From Diadophis punctatus similis (taxonomy: Eukaryota > Chordata > Lepidosauria > Squamata > Dipsadidae): a DNA stretch of 64,000 nt. The notes beneath the pieces are model-generated. The model searched no databases. It was not told where the DNA came from and saw only the letters and a list, made by a program, of their open reading frames with translations. Position 1 is the first letter of the stretch. Each line of letters begins with the position of its first letter. Shown piece by piece: positions 35,858 through 62,707 of this stretch. The stretch covers positions 158,677,547 to 158,741,546 of the forward strand of contig JALIGW010000001.1 of NCBI GenBank assembly GCA_023053685.1. The letters are read 5' to 3'. Position numbers and translations under genes: made by a program.

Positions 35858-36094
35858 ATAGCAATAGCACTTAGACTTATATACCGCTTCATAGTGCTTT
35901 ACAGCCCTCTCTAAGTGGTTTACAGAGTTCAGCATATTGCCCCCAACAATCTGGGTCCTCATTTTACCCACCTCGGAAGGATGGAAGGCTGAGTCAACCT
36001 TGAGCCTGGTGAGATTTGAACAGCTGAACTGCTGAACTAGCAATCAGCTGAAGGTCGCAGTGCTGCTTTTAACCACTGCGCCACCTCGGCTCCT
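35858..36094 (-). mobile_element. tRNA-derived SINE, snake-type, near full length
   Basis: On the minus strand: head GAGCCGAGGTGGCGCAGTGG, B-box TTCAAATCTCACC, body TTGTTGGGGGCAATATGC, tail GTGCTATTGCTATTC. Well preserved. Confidence 0.92.
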
Positions 36095-36363
36095 GAAGAA
36101 AGCCTTAATTGCAATATTAGCAGCAAACTATTTGGGGGGGGGGGGGGAATCAACCAGTCCTTAAAGTTTCAGTAGTATGCAACATATTATTAAAATGTTT
36201 GGATCAATTTAGAATCTAAATTTATCTAAATTTTAAATAATAATTTGAAACCATGCTTCCAGAGAGATTAACACATGGTCTGTTGAGTGGTATTTTCCTT
36301 GTAGCCTCAAGAAAAAAACTTGAACTGATCTGGCAAATTGTATCATCCTAATTTTTTTTACTC

Positions 36364-37141
36364 TACAGGTAGCCCTTTACTTAACAACCATTTGTTCGTC
36401 AACCATTTGAAGTTACGGTACTGTTAAACAAAGAGACTTGCAACTGGTTGTGAAGGGCCAGGTTGGGTGGGCATGCCTTGTCAACTGGAGCAAGAAGACA
36501 GCAAATGTCAGCTGGGACAGCAGAGTGCAGGGTGGCAGGGGGCTCAGAGTGCAGAATGTCGAGGGTGAATATGGCGGGGACTAAGCTGGGATTCCCAGGT
36601 GACCCATGTTGCTGGACCAAGCTGAGGCAACGCAGTACAAATTCCTTTGCACCCAAAACCCAGCCCCAGCCTGGCCCAGCAGCACAGTGTAAAAGTAGTT
36701 GTTGGCCTGTTGCAGCTCTGGGATGGCAAAAATTCCTTTTGTGCTGCGCAGCTGGGCTGGGCTTCATGCTCTGCTGTGCTGTGGATTGGACTTCTTGTAG
36801 CCCCAGAACCACAGTGCACCAAGAAGCCCCTGAGCTGCAGCTTATTTCCCCCCCCCCCCAGCTCCCTGCACTCACATGCATGCACACACCCTACCCCCTC
36901 TTTCCCTGGTCTCCCTGAACTTGCGCTGCACTGCAACAACTTCCTTATCTGCACCAGGGCCTCCCCCGTGGCACCTCCATACTCCTTATTCTGGGACTTG
37001 CTTCACTTTCCACTTAATGAACCATGTGTCTGGAGTTATGATGGCAACCGAGATGCAGTCACTTAATGTTATGCTTTACAACTGCATTGATTAGCAACAC
37101 AAATTCCTGTCCCAATTACGGTTATAAGTCGAGGACTAGTT
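36364..37141. mobile_element. GTAGTCC-family MITE expanded by a GC-rich internal block
   Basis: The family ends are at 36364 (TACAGGTAGCCCTTTACTTA) and near 37141 (TTATAAGTCGAGGACTAG). Between about 36450 and 36990 lies GC-rich sequence with imperfect inverted repeats (AATTCCTTTGCACC / AATTCCTTTTGTGCTG-type arms). It gives overlapping open frames on both strands that I do not regard as genes. Confidence 0.6.
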
Positions 37142-38076
37142 TTATTAAGTTTTAGAACGTCTTTTTAGCAGTCTTTCATCATTTCACTAAGAAGGTATTC
37201 TGATTCAGTCTAGTCTTAGTTAATGGAATCTTTAAGGCATAGATCTAGTAGTACTAAATATACAAATGCAGATATTATAATTAAGATTTTAATTTGGTAC
37301 ATGCACATCTAAGCAAGATGTCTAGAGACATTTTTCTTGGCATGGTATTAATGTGAGTTGACTTCCCCATTCCACTGTGAAATTGAGTGGCACTTTTGTA
37401 ACAATTTTGACAGTAGCTTGCTTTTGCAACAGTGGTCATTCTCTTGATCCTAAATTGTTGACTTTATCACTTTGAGGGTATGTAGCAGTAAGACTGTAAA
37501 ATTCTGTCTTTAACCCGCTGTTCTAATGGTTAAGTGGTTAAGATCTGACTTTAAAACATTGGGGGTGGGTGGTCTGATTGCTCATGGACATAGAAAGTCA
37601 TACAATTTACAGGTGGCTGAAATGTTTGCTCCTCTTTGAGCCACCAGTAAAACAGATTGTAATAATTCAAGCTTGGACTGACTTGTGTTATAAAAACCTT
37701 TTGGAGGAAAAGTGGGGTGTAAATCTGTGACCACACATGTGAATCAGATGGAATGCATTTATGTCAAAAGGCTGCCTTCTCCTTGCCAGCCTTTCATTGT
37801 GCACAGATTTTAGTTTCAGAGCAAAAGAGTAAAAATGCTTATTCAAACTTAATGTTGTGATTTAAAGAACTACTTCTAAATACATGAGAGCAGAAAAATG
37901 CATACTGAATTAATGCTTGTTTATTATATGTTCTATCCTGCACAGTCGAGTTAATGCTGGTAGACAGTAAATACGAAAGAAAAACTATGTTGTAGTGTTT
38001 GAGAAAAAGTAAAAACTGTTTTTGCTTTTAAATTGGCATATTTGCTGGGTTTTTTTTTTTACTTATTCATTGAAAC
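37142..38076. other. Non-coding DNA
   Basis: No feature recognised. Confidence 0.4.
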
Positions 38077-39233
38077 ACAGGCTGTTCTCGACCTACAACC
38101 ACAGTTGAGGTCAGAATTTTGGTGGCTAAGCAGTCACAAAGCAAGGCATTGTGTGATCATATCACTAGTGACTGCAATCCCCGCAATTCCCAGAGCAAAT
38201 TTTACCAGTCATTAGCCAAATAGCCAACCAAACCTAAGCCATTCCAGATTTGGTCCCTCACAGCCCCAACAGTTTGACACCTACGTAACCCCTTCCCCCT
38301 CTGCCCTTTTGGGCCCTGTCATCCTGCTCTCTGCTGCTCCAGCTAACCTTCGCTGCCATTTTCTTACTCCCTTTCTGGCAAGGCATGCTCAGCCTGACTG
38401 CTGGACTATATGCAACTGGCTTTTCAAGGCAAAAAAAAGAGGGAGGGAGGGAGGGAAGCATCTTAAAGAGGCTGGAGTGTGCCGAAGTGCCTCTTTGCAC
38501 TACACTCCTAAACAACATGGGGCTGATTTTACGCTGAGAAAATGGGGGGGGGGACCCAAAAGCAGGCTTCCACCCACCCACCCCTTTTTTTTTTGGCACC
38601 ACAATGCCAGCCAGCCTAGTTCAGGAGCTCTTTGCAAAGAGGCAATGCAGGAAGTGATTTCACCCAATGGGAAAGTGCCAGGATTGGCTCAGCTTCTCTT
38701 ACATGTGGCTCCCTGAGCCAACCCGCAGCTGTTTCCTATTGGGCGTAACCACTTCCTGTCTTTCCCGTCGACTGACACTCTTATTTTCACTGCACTACTG
38801 GGCAGTAATGGTAATTGTTGGCTATGGAGACCATGAGGAAAAAGAATGAACGAACGAGGCACCTGAGGTAAAAGCAGAGCAGTTGGGTTATGGAAGTGGC
38901 ATGGCCAGCCAATGAAAAGTGTGGGGGGGAAGGAGAGGAGGAGGAACACAGTGAAGGTCAGCTGGATGCAGCAGAGTCTATGGAGCGCGTCACAGTGGGG
39001 CTTTGCACTGTGGCACTGGACTGGCTAGCTATGGTGCATAGCTTGAGGCTGGGGCTGGGACTGAAGTAGAGGCCTGGGAGCTTTGGCAGCTGGCTGAGAC
39101 TGCTGAAGGCCCTGGGCCTCTAATTCAGCCTCAGCGCTGATGCTGCCAAGGAATGCCTCTGTGCAGGACATCAAAAAGGGCAGAAATGGGGTGAACATAA
39201 GCAGGTGAAGGGAACTGAAGTGCCCCTATAGAA

Positions 39234-39351
39234 TAGAATTAGAATAGAATAGAATAGAATAGAATAGAATAGAATAGAATAGAATAGAATAGAATAGAAT
39301 AGAATAGAATAGAATAGAATAGAATAGAATAGAATAGAATAGAATAGAATT
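39234..39351. repeat. (AATAG)n microsatellite
   Basis: About 23 copies of a 5-base AATAG unit, nearly perfect. It directly adjoins CR1-like sequence on its right. Confidence 0.98.
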
Positions 39352-39750
39352 TTTTTATTGGCCAAGTGTGATTGGACACACAAGGAATTTGTCTTGGTGC
39401 ATATGCTCTCAGTGTACATAAAATAAAAGATACGTTCATCAAGAATCATAAGGTACAACACTTAATGATAGTCCGGGTACAAATTAGCAATCAAATCATA
39501 TTAGGAACCAGTCAATATAAATCGTAAGGATACAAGCAACAAAGTTACAGTCATACAGTCATAAGTGGGAGGAGATGAGTGATAGGAACGATGAGAAAAC
39601 TAATAGTAATTAGTAATGCAGCCTTAGTGAATAGTTGGACAGTGGTGAGGGAATTATTTGTTTAGCAGAGTGATGGCGAAAAACTGTTCTTGTGTCTAGT
39701 AGTTCTGGTGTGCAGTGCTCTATAGCGTCGTTTTGAGGGTGGGAGTTGAA
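39352..39750 (-). mobile_element. CR1/L3-like LINE 3' end (minus strand) capped by the microsatellite
   Basis: The + strand TTGGCCAAGTGTGATTGGAC and CACAAGGAATTTGTCTTGGT form the reverse complement of the 3' region of a snake CR1-type LINE. With the pentamer array at its 3' end this matches published reports of microsatellite seeding by CR1/L3 elements in snakes. The family assignment is from memory. Confidence 0.6.
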
Positions 39751-40141
39751 ACTTGTGGTCATAAGTGTAGGTGGGCTACCAAATGCTCAAATTCTGATAC
39801 AGGAGCACAGGGGTGCTGCAACAGCCTGTACATTTGGGTGCCAGTTTGTACGTCCTTTCACTCAGCACCATCATAACTTTGAACAGTTACTGAATGGATG
39901 GACTCCCAGTGCACTAATTCAACCCATCCCCTGCCACTTGAAGCAAATTAGGAAGGGTTGTCATTTCAGCTTTCTATAGCTATATAGTGTGATCTCTGTA
40001 TCTAACAAGTGATAACAAAATACTTTAGGAATCTCTGCTGAAATTTGTATAGGTCATATTAACTTGTGGATTTTGTTCACATAACACCAGATTCTAAGAT
40101 GTGGCATTCTCCCATCATATTTCTTTCTTTTTGTTTAGGAA

Positions 40142-40168
40142 ATGACAAAAGTGTGCCAAGATTCTTGA
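40142..40168 (+). promoter_or_regulatory. Upstream ORF of 8 codons in the PELI1 leader
   Basis: An ATG at 40142 opens MTKVCQDS and stops at the TGA at 40166-40168, 41 bases before the main start and in a different frame. Its context (G at -3) is better than that of the main start, so it may reduce or tune PELI1 translation. That effect is inference. Confidence 0.6.
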
Positions 40169-40209
40169 TTAGAGAAGTGGAATTTGAGAAAAAGGATCTA
40201 ACTAGGCTC

Positions 40210-57374
<17,165 letters not shown>

Positions 57375-58985
57375 TGTACACGTGTTATTCAAGGACTGCG
57401 TCTAAATGCATAAGCTAAGGAATTCGGATTTCAAATGAACTGTTGTCTTAAAATCAACTATATTTCTTCTCTGGGCTTTGACAGTTTACTTTGAGATGAA
57501 GAATACTTTTATTAATATTATTATCATTATTTCAGTGGTTAAGTTCCTCTGTAGATAATGAAAGAAGTTGCTATGTAGAAAAGACTGGTGATGGGTAAGT
57601 AGGATAGATGGAAGGTAGTTCCAGGCTCATCTTTTTTTTTTTTTCTTTTTGAGATGGAATTGATAAAATTATTTGCCTTCATTGTAATGTTTTGGAATAA
57701 CATGCCTTTAATATCTAAAAGATATCTCTTTTTTTGTAAGTACATATCTGAGGGTAAAAGTGATCAGATCAGAAGGACATATGTTTACAGCTTGGATGCA
57801 AACATGTAAAATAGAGCAATCTGTATATTAACTCCTTTTTCTATTTATCTTTACTATGAGTAATTATCCTAGATGATTTGGATAGAGTAGCAGGGTAGTG
57901 TTGTTACATCCATTGATGGGATGTGTAGATTAGTTCTTGATGAGAAAAGTTAGAAGGGGAAATGGTAAAGGAGCTTTATTTTGTAAGTCTAGAACACTAT
58001 TGAGTTGATGGCTAAGCAGGAAGTTATAGAACCCAATCAAAGCATATTGCTTTTATATGCTTTTTAAAAATCCTTAATTGTACATCAGCTAATACAGATA
58101 AACACTTTGGTGTTTCTTTTTCTCTGTCTGATGGAAAAGTAACACCTGGTCACATAACATTTACCTGATACTTGGAATATGCAATTTACCCTCAATGAAG
58201 TTATTTTCTTCCTCTGTGTTAAATATTCTGTGTTTGTTTTGCTTTTAGTTTTTGTTTTGCCTTTTTTTCAACTCAGAAGGGTTTATGTTTATTTAAATAA
58301 TAAAAAAATAACCAAGGCATCTGAGGTTGTTGTTTTTTCCTTCAATATTAGGAAAAGGGATATATGTAGTCAGCTTCTGTACATTATACTGTATAGGTAG
58401 CTGACCAATGTAATATGTTTTGATATATTGCAAACTTCCTAAAGTCTTGGGATTAGAATGATAAAAAAATATAAATTGATATAAAAGTAAGTACAGATTA
58501 GGGTAGACTTAACAGACAAAAATACATGTTTTCATTGCAAACATTATTGAATTTTATGTTTTTATATATATTGGCAGCTCTGAAAGACTTTTCTAGCATT
58601 ATTCATACAACAGAAAAATAGACACTGGGATGATAACAGCCTTCATTTTCTTCCAAATGTAACAGTGAAATAGAGATAGGTCCTCGTTGCCGATTCCCCT
58701 CCTATCTCCCCATGTAATCTGTGCTGAAAGCAGGTTGAGAAAAATTGGTAACCAAGTTCTCTGGGACCCTCCAGATACACTGCTGACCATCTGTATCCAG
58801 CTTAACAACTGATGGACTCTTACAGTCAAACACATTGGCAAAGCAAGGTTGGCACAATTGTATGCAAGCTGATTCAGAAGCAAGTTTTTTATTCTGTTCG
58901 GTAGGTCTGACTCCAGGTGACGAAGTGAAATTTTATAAAAGAAGATTCATTCGGTTTGTGACATTTTCCATCACAGGTTATACTG
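57375..58985 (+). other. PELI1: PELI1 3'UTR (end uncertain)
   Basis: AT-rich sequence follows the stop. The clearest polyadenylation signal is AATAAA at 58299-58304, with T-rich sequence downstream. ATTTA motifs occur nearby (58290s). The end was not fixed; the hAT-like repeat at 58986 is an outer limit by inference. Confidence 0.6.
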
Positions 58986-59157
58986 CAGGCAAGTCCAACC
59001 CGCAGGCCTCCTGCAACCCTACAGGATTGTAAACATTTAACATGTAATTTTAGCAATATTTCCATACGTTAACTATATTGTATATTTTATATGTGGCCCA
59101 AGACAATTTTTCTTCACTCAATGTACACCAGGCAAGCCAAAAGGTTGGACAATATTA
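58986..59157 (+). mobile_element. hAT-like element remnant
   Basis: It starts CAGGCAAGTCCAACCCGCAG. An interior ATGTGGCCCAAGACAATTTT and a right part AAGCCAAAAGGTTGGACAA resemble a widespread vertebrate hAT family. The right tip is missing. Confidence 0.5.
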
Positions 59158-59162
59158 AAGTT

Positions 59163-59503
59163 TGTTGCAAAATCAAAACCAGAAGCACACACAGATGACT
59201 GATTCAGCTGGATTCATAAACTTCTTTATAAACATAGTAACAGATGAATTTACAATACCATTAGCAGAGTTCTTCTTCAATCAGTTACAGGTAAACACAA
59301 GCAGGAGAGTTAGTTTCATTACAGCAAAGTTCAGAGTGGAAGAGTACGGAGTGGAGACCTGGAGCCACGCCGAGCCTTAAGCTTACGTTTTTCAGTTTCG
59401 ATTCTCTGCGTTGTGTTTAGCTCTCATTGGCTGAATTAGTTGCTATGCCTATTCATTGGCTAACCTTGTTAACATGACTCTCCCAGTCATGAATATTCTA
59501 ACA
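59163..59503 (-). mobile_element. Possible solo LTR
   Basis: Read on the minus strand it starts TGTTAGAATATTCATGACTG and ends TTTTGCAACA. It has CCAATGA-type CCAAT boxes, as in many retroviral-like LTR promoters. No matching target duplication was found (aagtt left, gacaa right), and there is no internal coding region. The class (endogenous retrovirus or other LTR element) is not decided. Confidence 0.4.
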
Positions 59504-60284
59504 GACAACCATGTTATGTTATATACATTTAAAGCCAATGCAGCACCAGTAAGGTACCAGGAGCTGCTAAAACCCATCACCTTTTTGCTGTCTCCTTGTT
59601 GAATAATCCCAATATTCACATAAATAAAGAAACTTAAGCCATTAGTGTTCTACATAAATGACTGATAGCAGTGAAACCCTATCAGAATAGTTTATTATTT
59701 TTTCATTCTATTATTCATTAATTCTAAGATTGCAGCCTACAAACAGAAAATAAGAGAAGCCAACAATGGCAAATCAAATAAAACAGCATTCCCTAACTAT
59801 GGTAACCAACTATATGTGTGGATTTCAGGTTTCAAAATCTTCAGGAACTGCCATGCTTGTGGAGAAGTTCATACATCTGGAAGTATCTAAGTTGGGAAGA
59901 CTAGAACAATAGCAGCTGTATAAGGCAGATGCTAGGTGAATTCCTGTAAATAGGGAAGACTCAGGGGACACAGATAAATAAGGTTTGGATGAACACGTAT
60001 TTGAGGTTTCTTGAATTTTTCTTTTAACAAGACTGGCTATTATGCCAGCAGAATAAAAAGTATAAGCTTATTTGCTTAATGTCTGTCCCATTTAAATAAT
60101 TGGAAAGCAATATTAATACCAAAATTATGGAATACTTTGAGAGACATGGATATGCCTGCTGAAGAATAAATCACATTGCTTCTATAAAAGGACGCAAAAT
60201 CCTTCTTCGTACCTGAATTCCAAACCCTATAATAAAGTTAAATACAAAGCTGAACGTAACAGAACATAATGAAAAATATCCCAT
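59504..60284. other. Non-coding DNA between PELI1 and the DIRS element
   Basis: No feature recognised. Confidence 0.4.
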
Positions 60285-61010
60285 GTGAGAAATGAGGCTT
60301 TTAATGTTCCCGTTCTCCATTGGAGGTTGAAGCCAGCATTCAGTGAGGGTTGTCCACAGCCAATCACATCAAGGGCTGAGTCTGTCAATCAAAAACTGAG
60401 CCTCTGTCCTCCTCCTCCTTGGATATTGGCCCAGTTTAGACTCAGCCCTTCAAAAAGGCTAGACGTGGATTTACACCTCTCTGACTGCTTGCTTCAACTG
60501 TAAGTTTAAAAAAAAAAATGCATGAGGATTGACTTAGTTAAGAAAGGAAAAATAACAACAGTTAGGAAACTGTTTCCTTCTCCCGTCCCCAGGCATTAAC
60601 AAATCGCCACTTGTGGCTGTTAAACGCCTCGATTCCAGCTGCCCCCTCTCTTCCCCCTCTGCTCATTGTCTGGGGAACGGGCTTGCAAGCCCTGAGGGGA
60701 GCGTTGTTTGCCATCGGCCGGTGCTTGCACTCCAATGAGGCTGGAGGGACACTCCCTTACAAAAGCTCCTAAGGAGCACAGATACAGGGGAGAATTCAAG
60801 ACTCACAGATTGTATTTCTGGTAAGGCCGATCTTGCGGCCGGCTTCTTTTAGCCTGGAGACTCGGCGGCGCGGCTTTTAAGCTCAGCGCCGGCCGATCTT
60901 TTCAAATTTGGCTGTTTTTCCCGCCCTTTCGCCTCCTGAGCCGGTCGCCATCTTGGGAGCGCAGCGCCATCTAGCGGCGCGCGCAACTCGCTATTTTTAG
61001 CTGATTCACG

Positions 61011-62707
61011 ATGGCTGAGGCTGGGAAGGCTCCGACGAAGCCGAAGAGGCCAGCAAGAACGCAGAAAGGGCCCGATTCTGGGGAGGAGATTACTCCTGCC
61101 CCGATAGAAGCCAAGCAGCCTAAATCGACCCAAGGGTCTAAGGCTGCAGAACGCGACGAGAGGAGGCGTGATCGGGCGCTACAGCGCATAGTGGACAGGG
61201 CGGATCAGCAAGAGGAGGCCATGGCACCTCCAAAACACCAGGTAGTGATCCAGGCCCAGGTCCACAATCTGGATGCCCCAGCTCCTACGCTCTTAGACCC
61301 CAATGTCTGGGGGGAAGGAGGCCTGGTCTCCTCTGCCCAGGGAAATCCCCAGGAGATTGCTACTGCATTTGGACCAGATATCCCTGTGGCCTCTGCTCCC
61401 ACCATAGACTGGACACAGGCGGCTAGGCCCCCTGCTAGTGTGGCCTCCAGCTCCCTGACTTCTCAGGCAGGCCCTTCACATCAGCCTGATCAGCCAAGCT
61501 GGCAGATGGTCATGGCAGCAACAGTGCAACAGTGCCTAGCTGGATTCCAGCAAATACAGGCCTCTGCCCAGGCCATTCCATCTAGGCCTTCTAGTCATGC
61601 ACATTCTCAGTCCCTCAGGGGGGCAGCCATTGCTGAAGACTCATCTGATGATTCCAGTGAGGATATCAGACCTGCCACCCTGGAAGAGGGTGAGTGTGAT
61701 CCCACAGCACTATCAGAGGATGAAGGCCTCGCTCCAGAACAACCCACTTCAGTGGGCTTATTCCCACCTGCCTTATTCAAGTCGTTACTACATAAGGCCA
61801 GGAATGTAGCAGGCCTGGCCTCTGCTCCAGTAACAACAGATGCTGCGACTTCTTCATCCAAAGTTCCGGTTTTTTGAAGAACAGGTGACAGAGCTGGATG
61901 TTATTCCAGCACCCAAGATATTCCTGGACAACGTGCAGCGACAGTTCGTGGCTCCAACCTCAGGACCAATGCCTTCCGCGCAGGACAAGAGATTCTTTAA
62001 TACGGCGGCTGAACTGACGGGTCTACTCTCCCCTCCATCGGTGGATGTTCCGGTAGCTGTGCTCCACTCTCCAAATCCCATACCGGGGGAAGCTGAGGAG
62101 CTCCTGAAACCGACTAGAACAACTCCTGCTAAAGTCCCACCATGCCTCGGCCTGGGCGGTTCGCACTTCCTGCTCTGCATCCTTCTTTGCCAGATCGTCT
62201 CTCTTGTGGCTGCGCCAGCTCCAGGAGTGGATCCCCTCATCAGAACTTCGCATTCATCAAGACCTCAATAAAGTCATAGCTGCAACTCAATTTACTGCTG
62301 ATGCTACACTCAGGGCAGCACGCTTTTCTTCAAAATCCATTGCGGCTGCCACCGCAGGTCGCAGGGTGAACTGGCTCAAGAACTGGACTGCCGATGCTCG
62401 CCAAAAATGGCGCCTGGCATCTAAGCCGATTGCGGGTCAATCCCTTTTTGGGGAGGTTTTAGACCCGTTACTGGTGGAGTCTAAGGATCGTAGGAAGGTC
62501 CTTCCAACTTATAACAAAAAAGGTTCTTTCCGTCATAACCCATATCCTAGACGGCCCTTTCGATCGGCTGACCAGGGTTCCAATCTGCCCCGAACCCCAG
62601 GTCAGTATGGCCAAAGGTCCTTTTACCAGGATAGAGCGGCCAGGGGCAGATCTTACAAACGTCCCTATAGGGGATGGGGTAACAAGTTTCCCAGACGAGG
62701 CAAATAA
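61011..62707 (+). pseudogene. DIRS gag-like protein with two frameshifts
   Basis: It starts at an ATG at 61011 (MAEAGKAPTKPKRPARTQKG) with a basic N-terminus. An acidic ALSEDEG is followed by VGLFPPALFKSLLHKARN, as in copy 1. The frame shifts near 61860 (where the first frame meets a TGA) and again near 62133 (one extra base in the AAAGTCCCACC region). The last part has KWRLASKP and LDPLLVESK, and a very basic Arg/Gly/Tyr-rich tail (GRSYKRPYRGWGNKFPRRG) fit for nucleic-acid binding. It ends in TAA at 62705-62707. Assembly error cannot be excluded for either shift. Confidence 0.82.

Larger units (their letters stand above)
38077..39905. mobile_element. GTAGTCC-family MITE split by a composite insertion
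   Basis: The left part (38077 to about 38236, TTCTCGACCTACAACCACAG) and the right part (about 39751-39905, GTGGTCATAAGTGTAG then CATCATAACTTTGAACAG) fit one MITE. About 1.5 kb lies between: a GC-rich block (38240-39233) and the (AATAG)n plus CR1-like sequence (39234-39750). No gene is seen in the GC-rich block. Confidence 0.5.

Noticed and set aside
36399..37066. Open frames of 136-162 codons as genes
   Set aside because: Both-strand frames inside a MITE with a GC-rich palindromic interior; no domain or start context.
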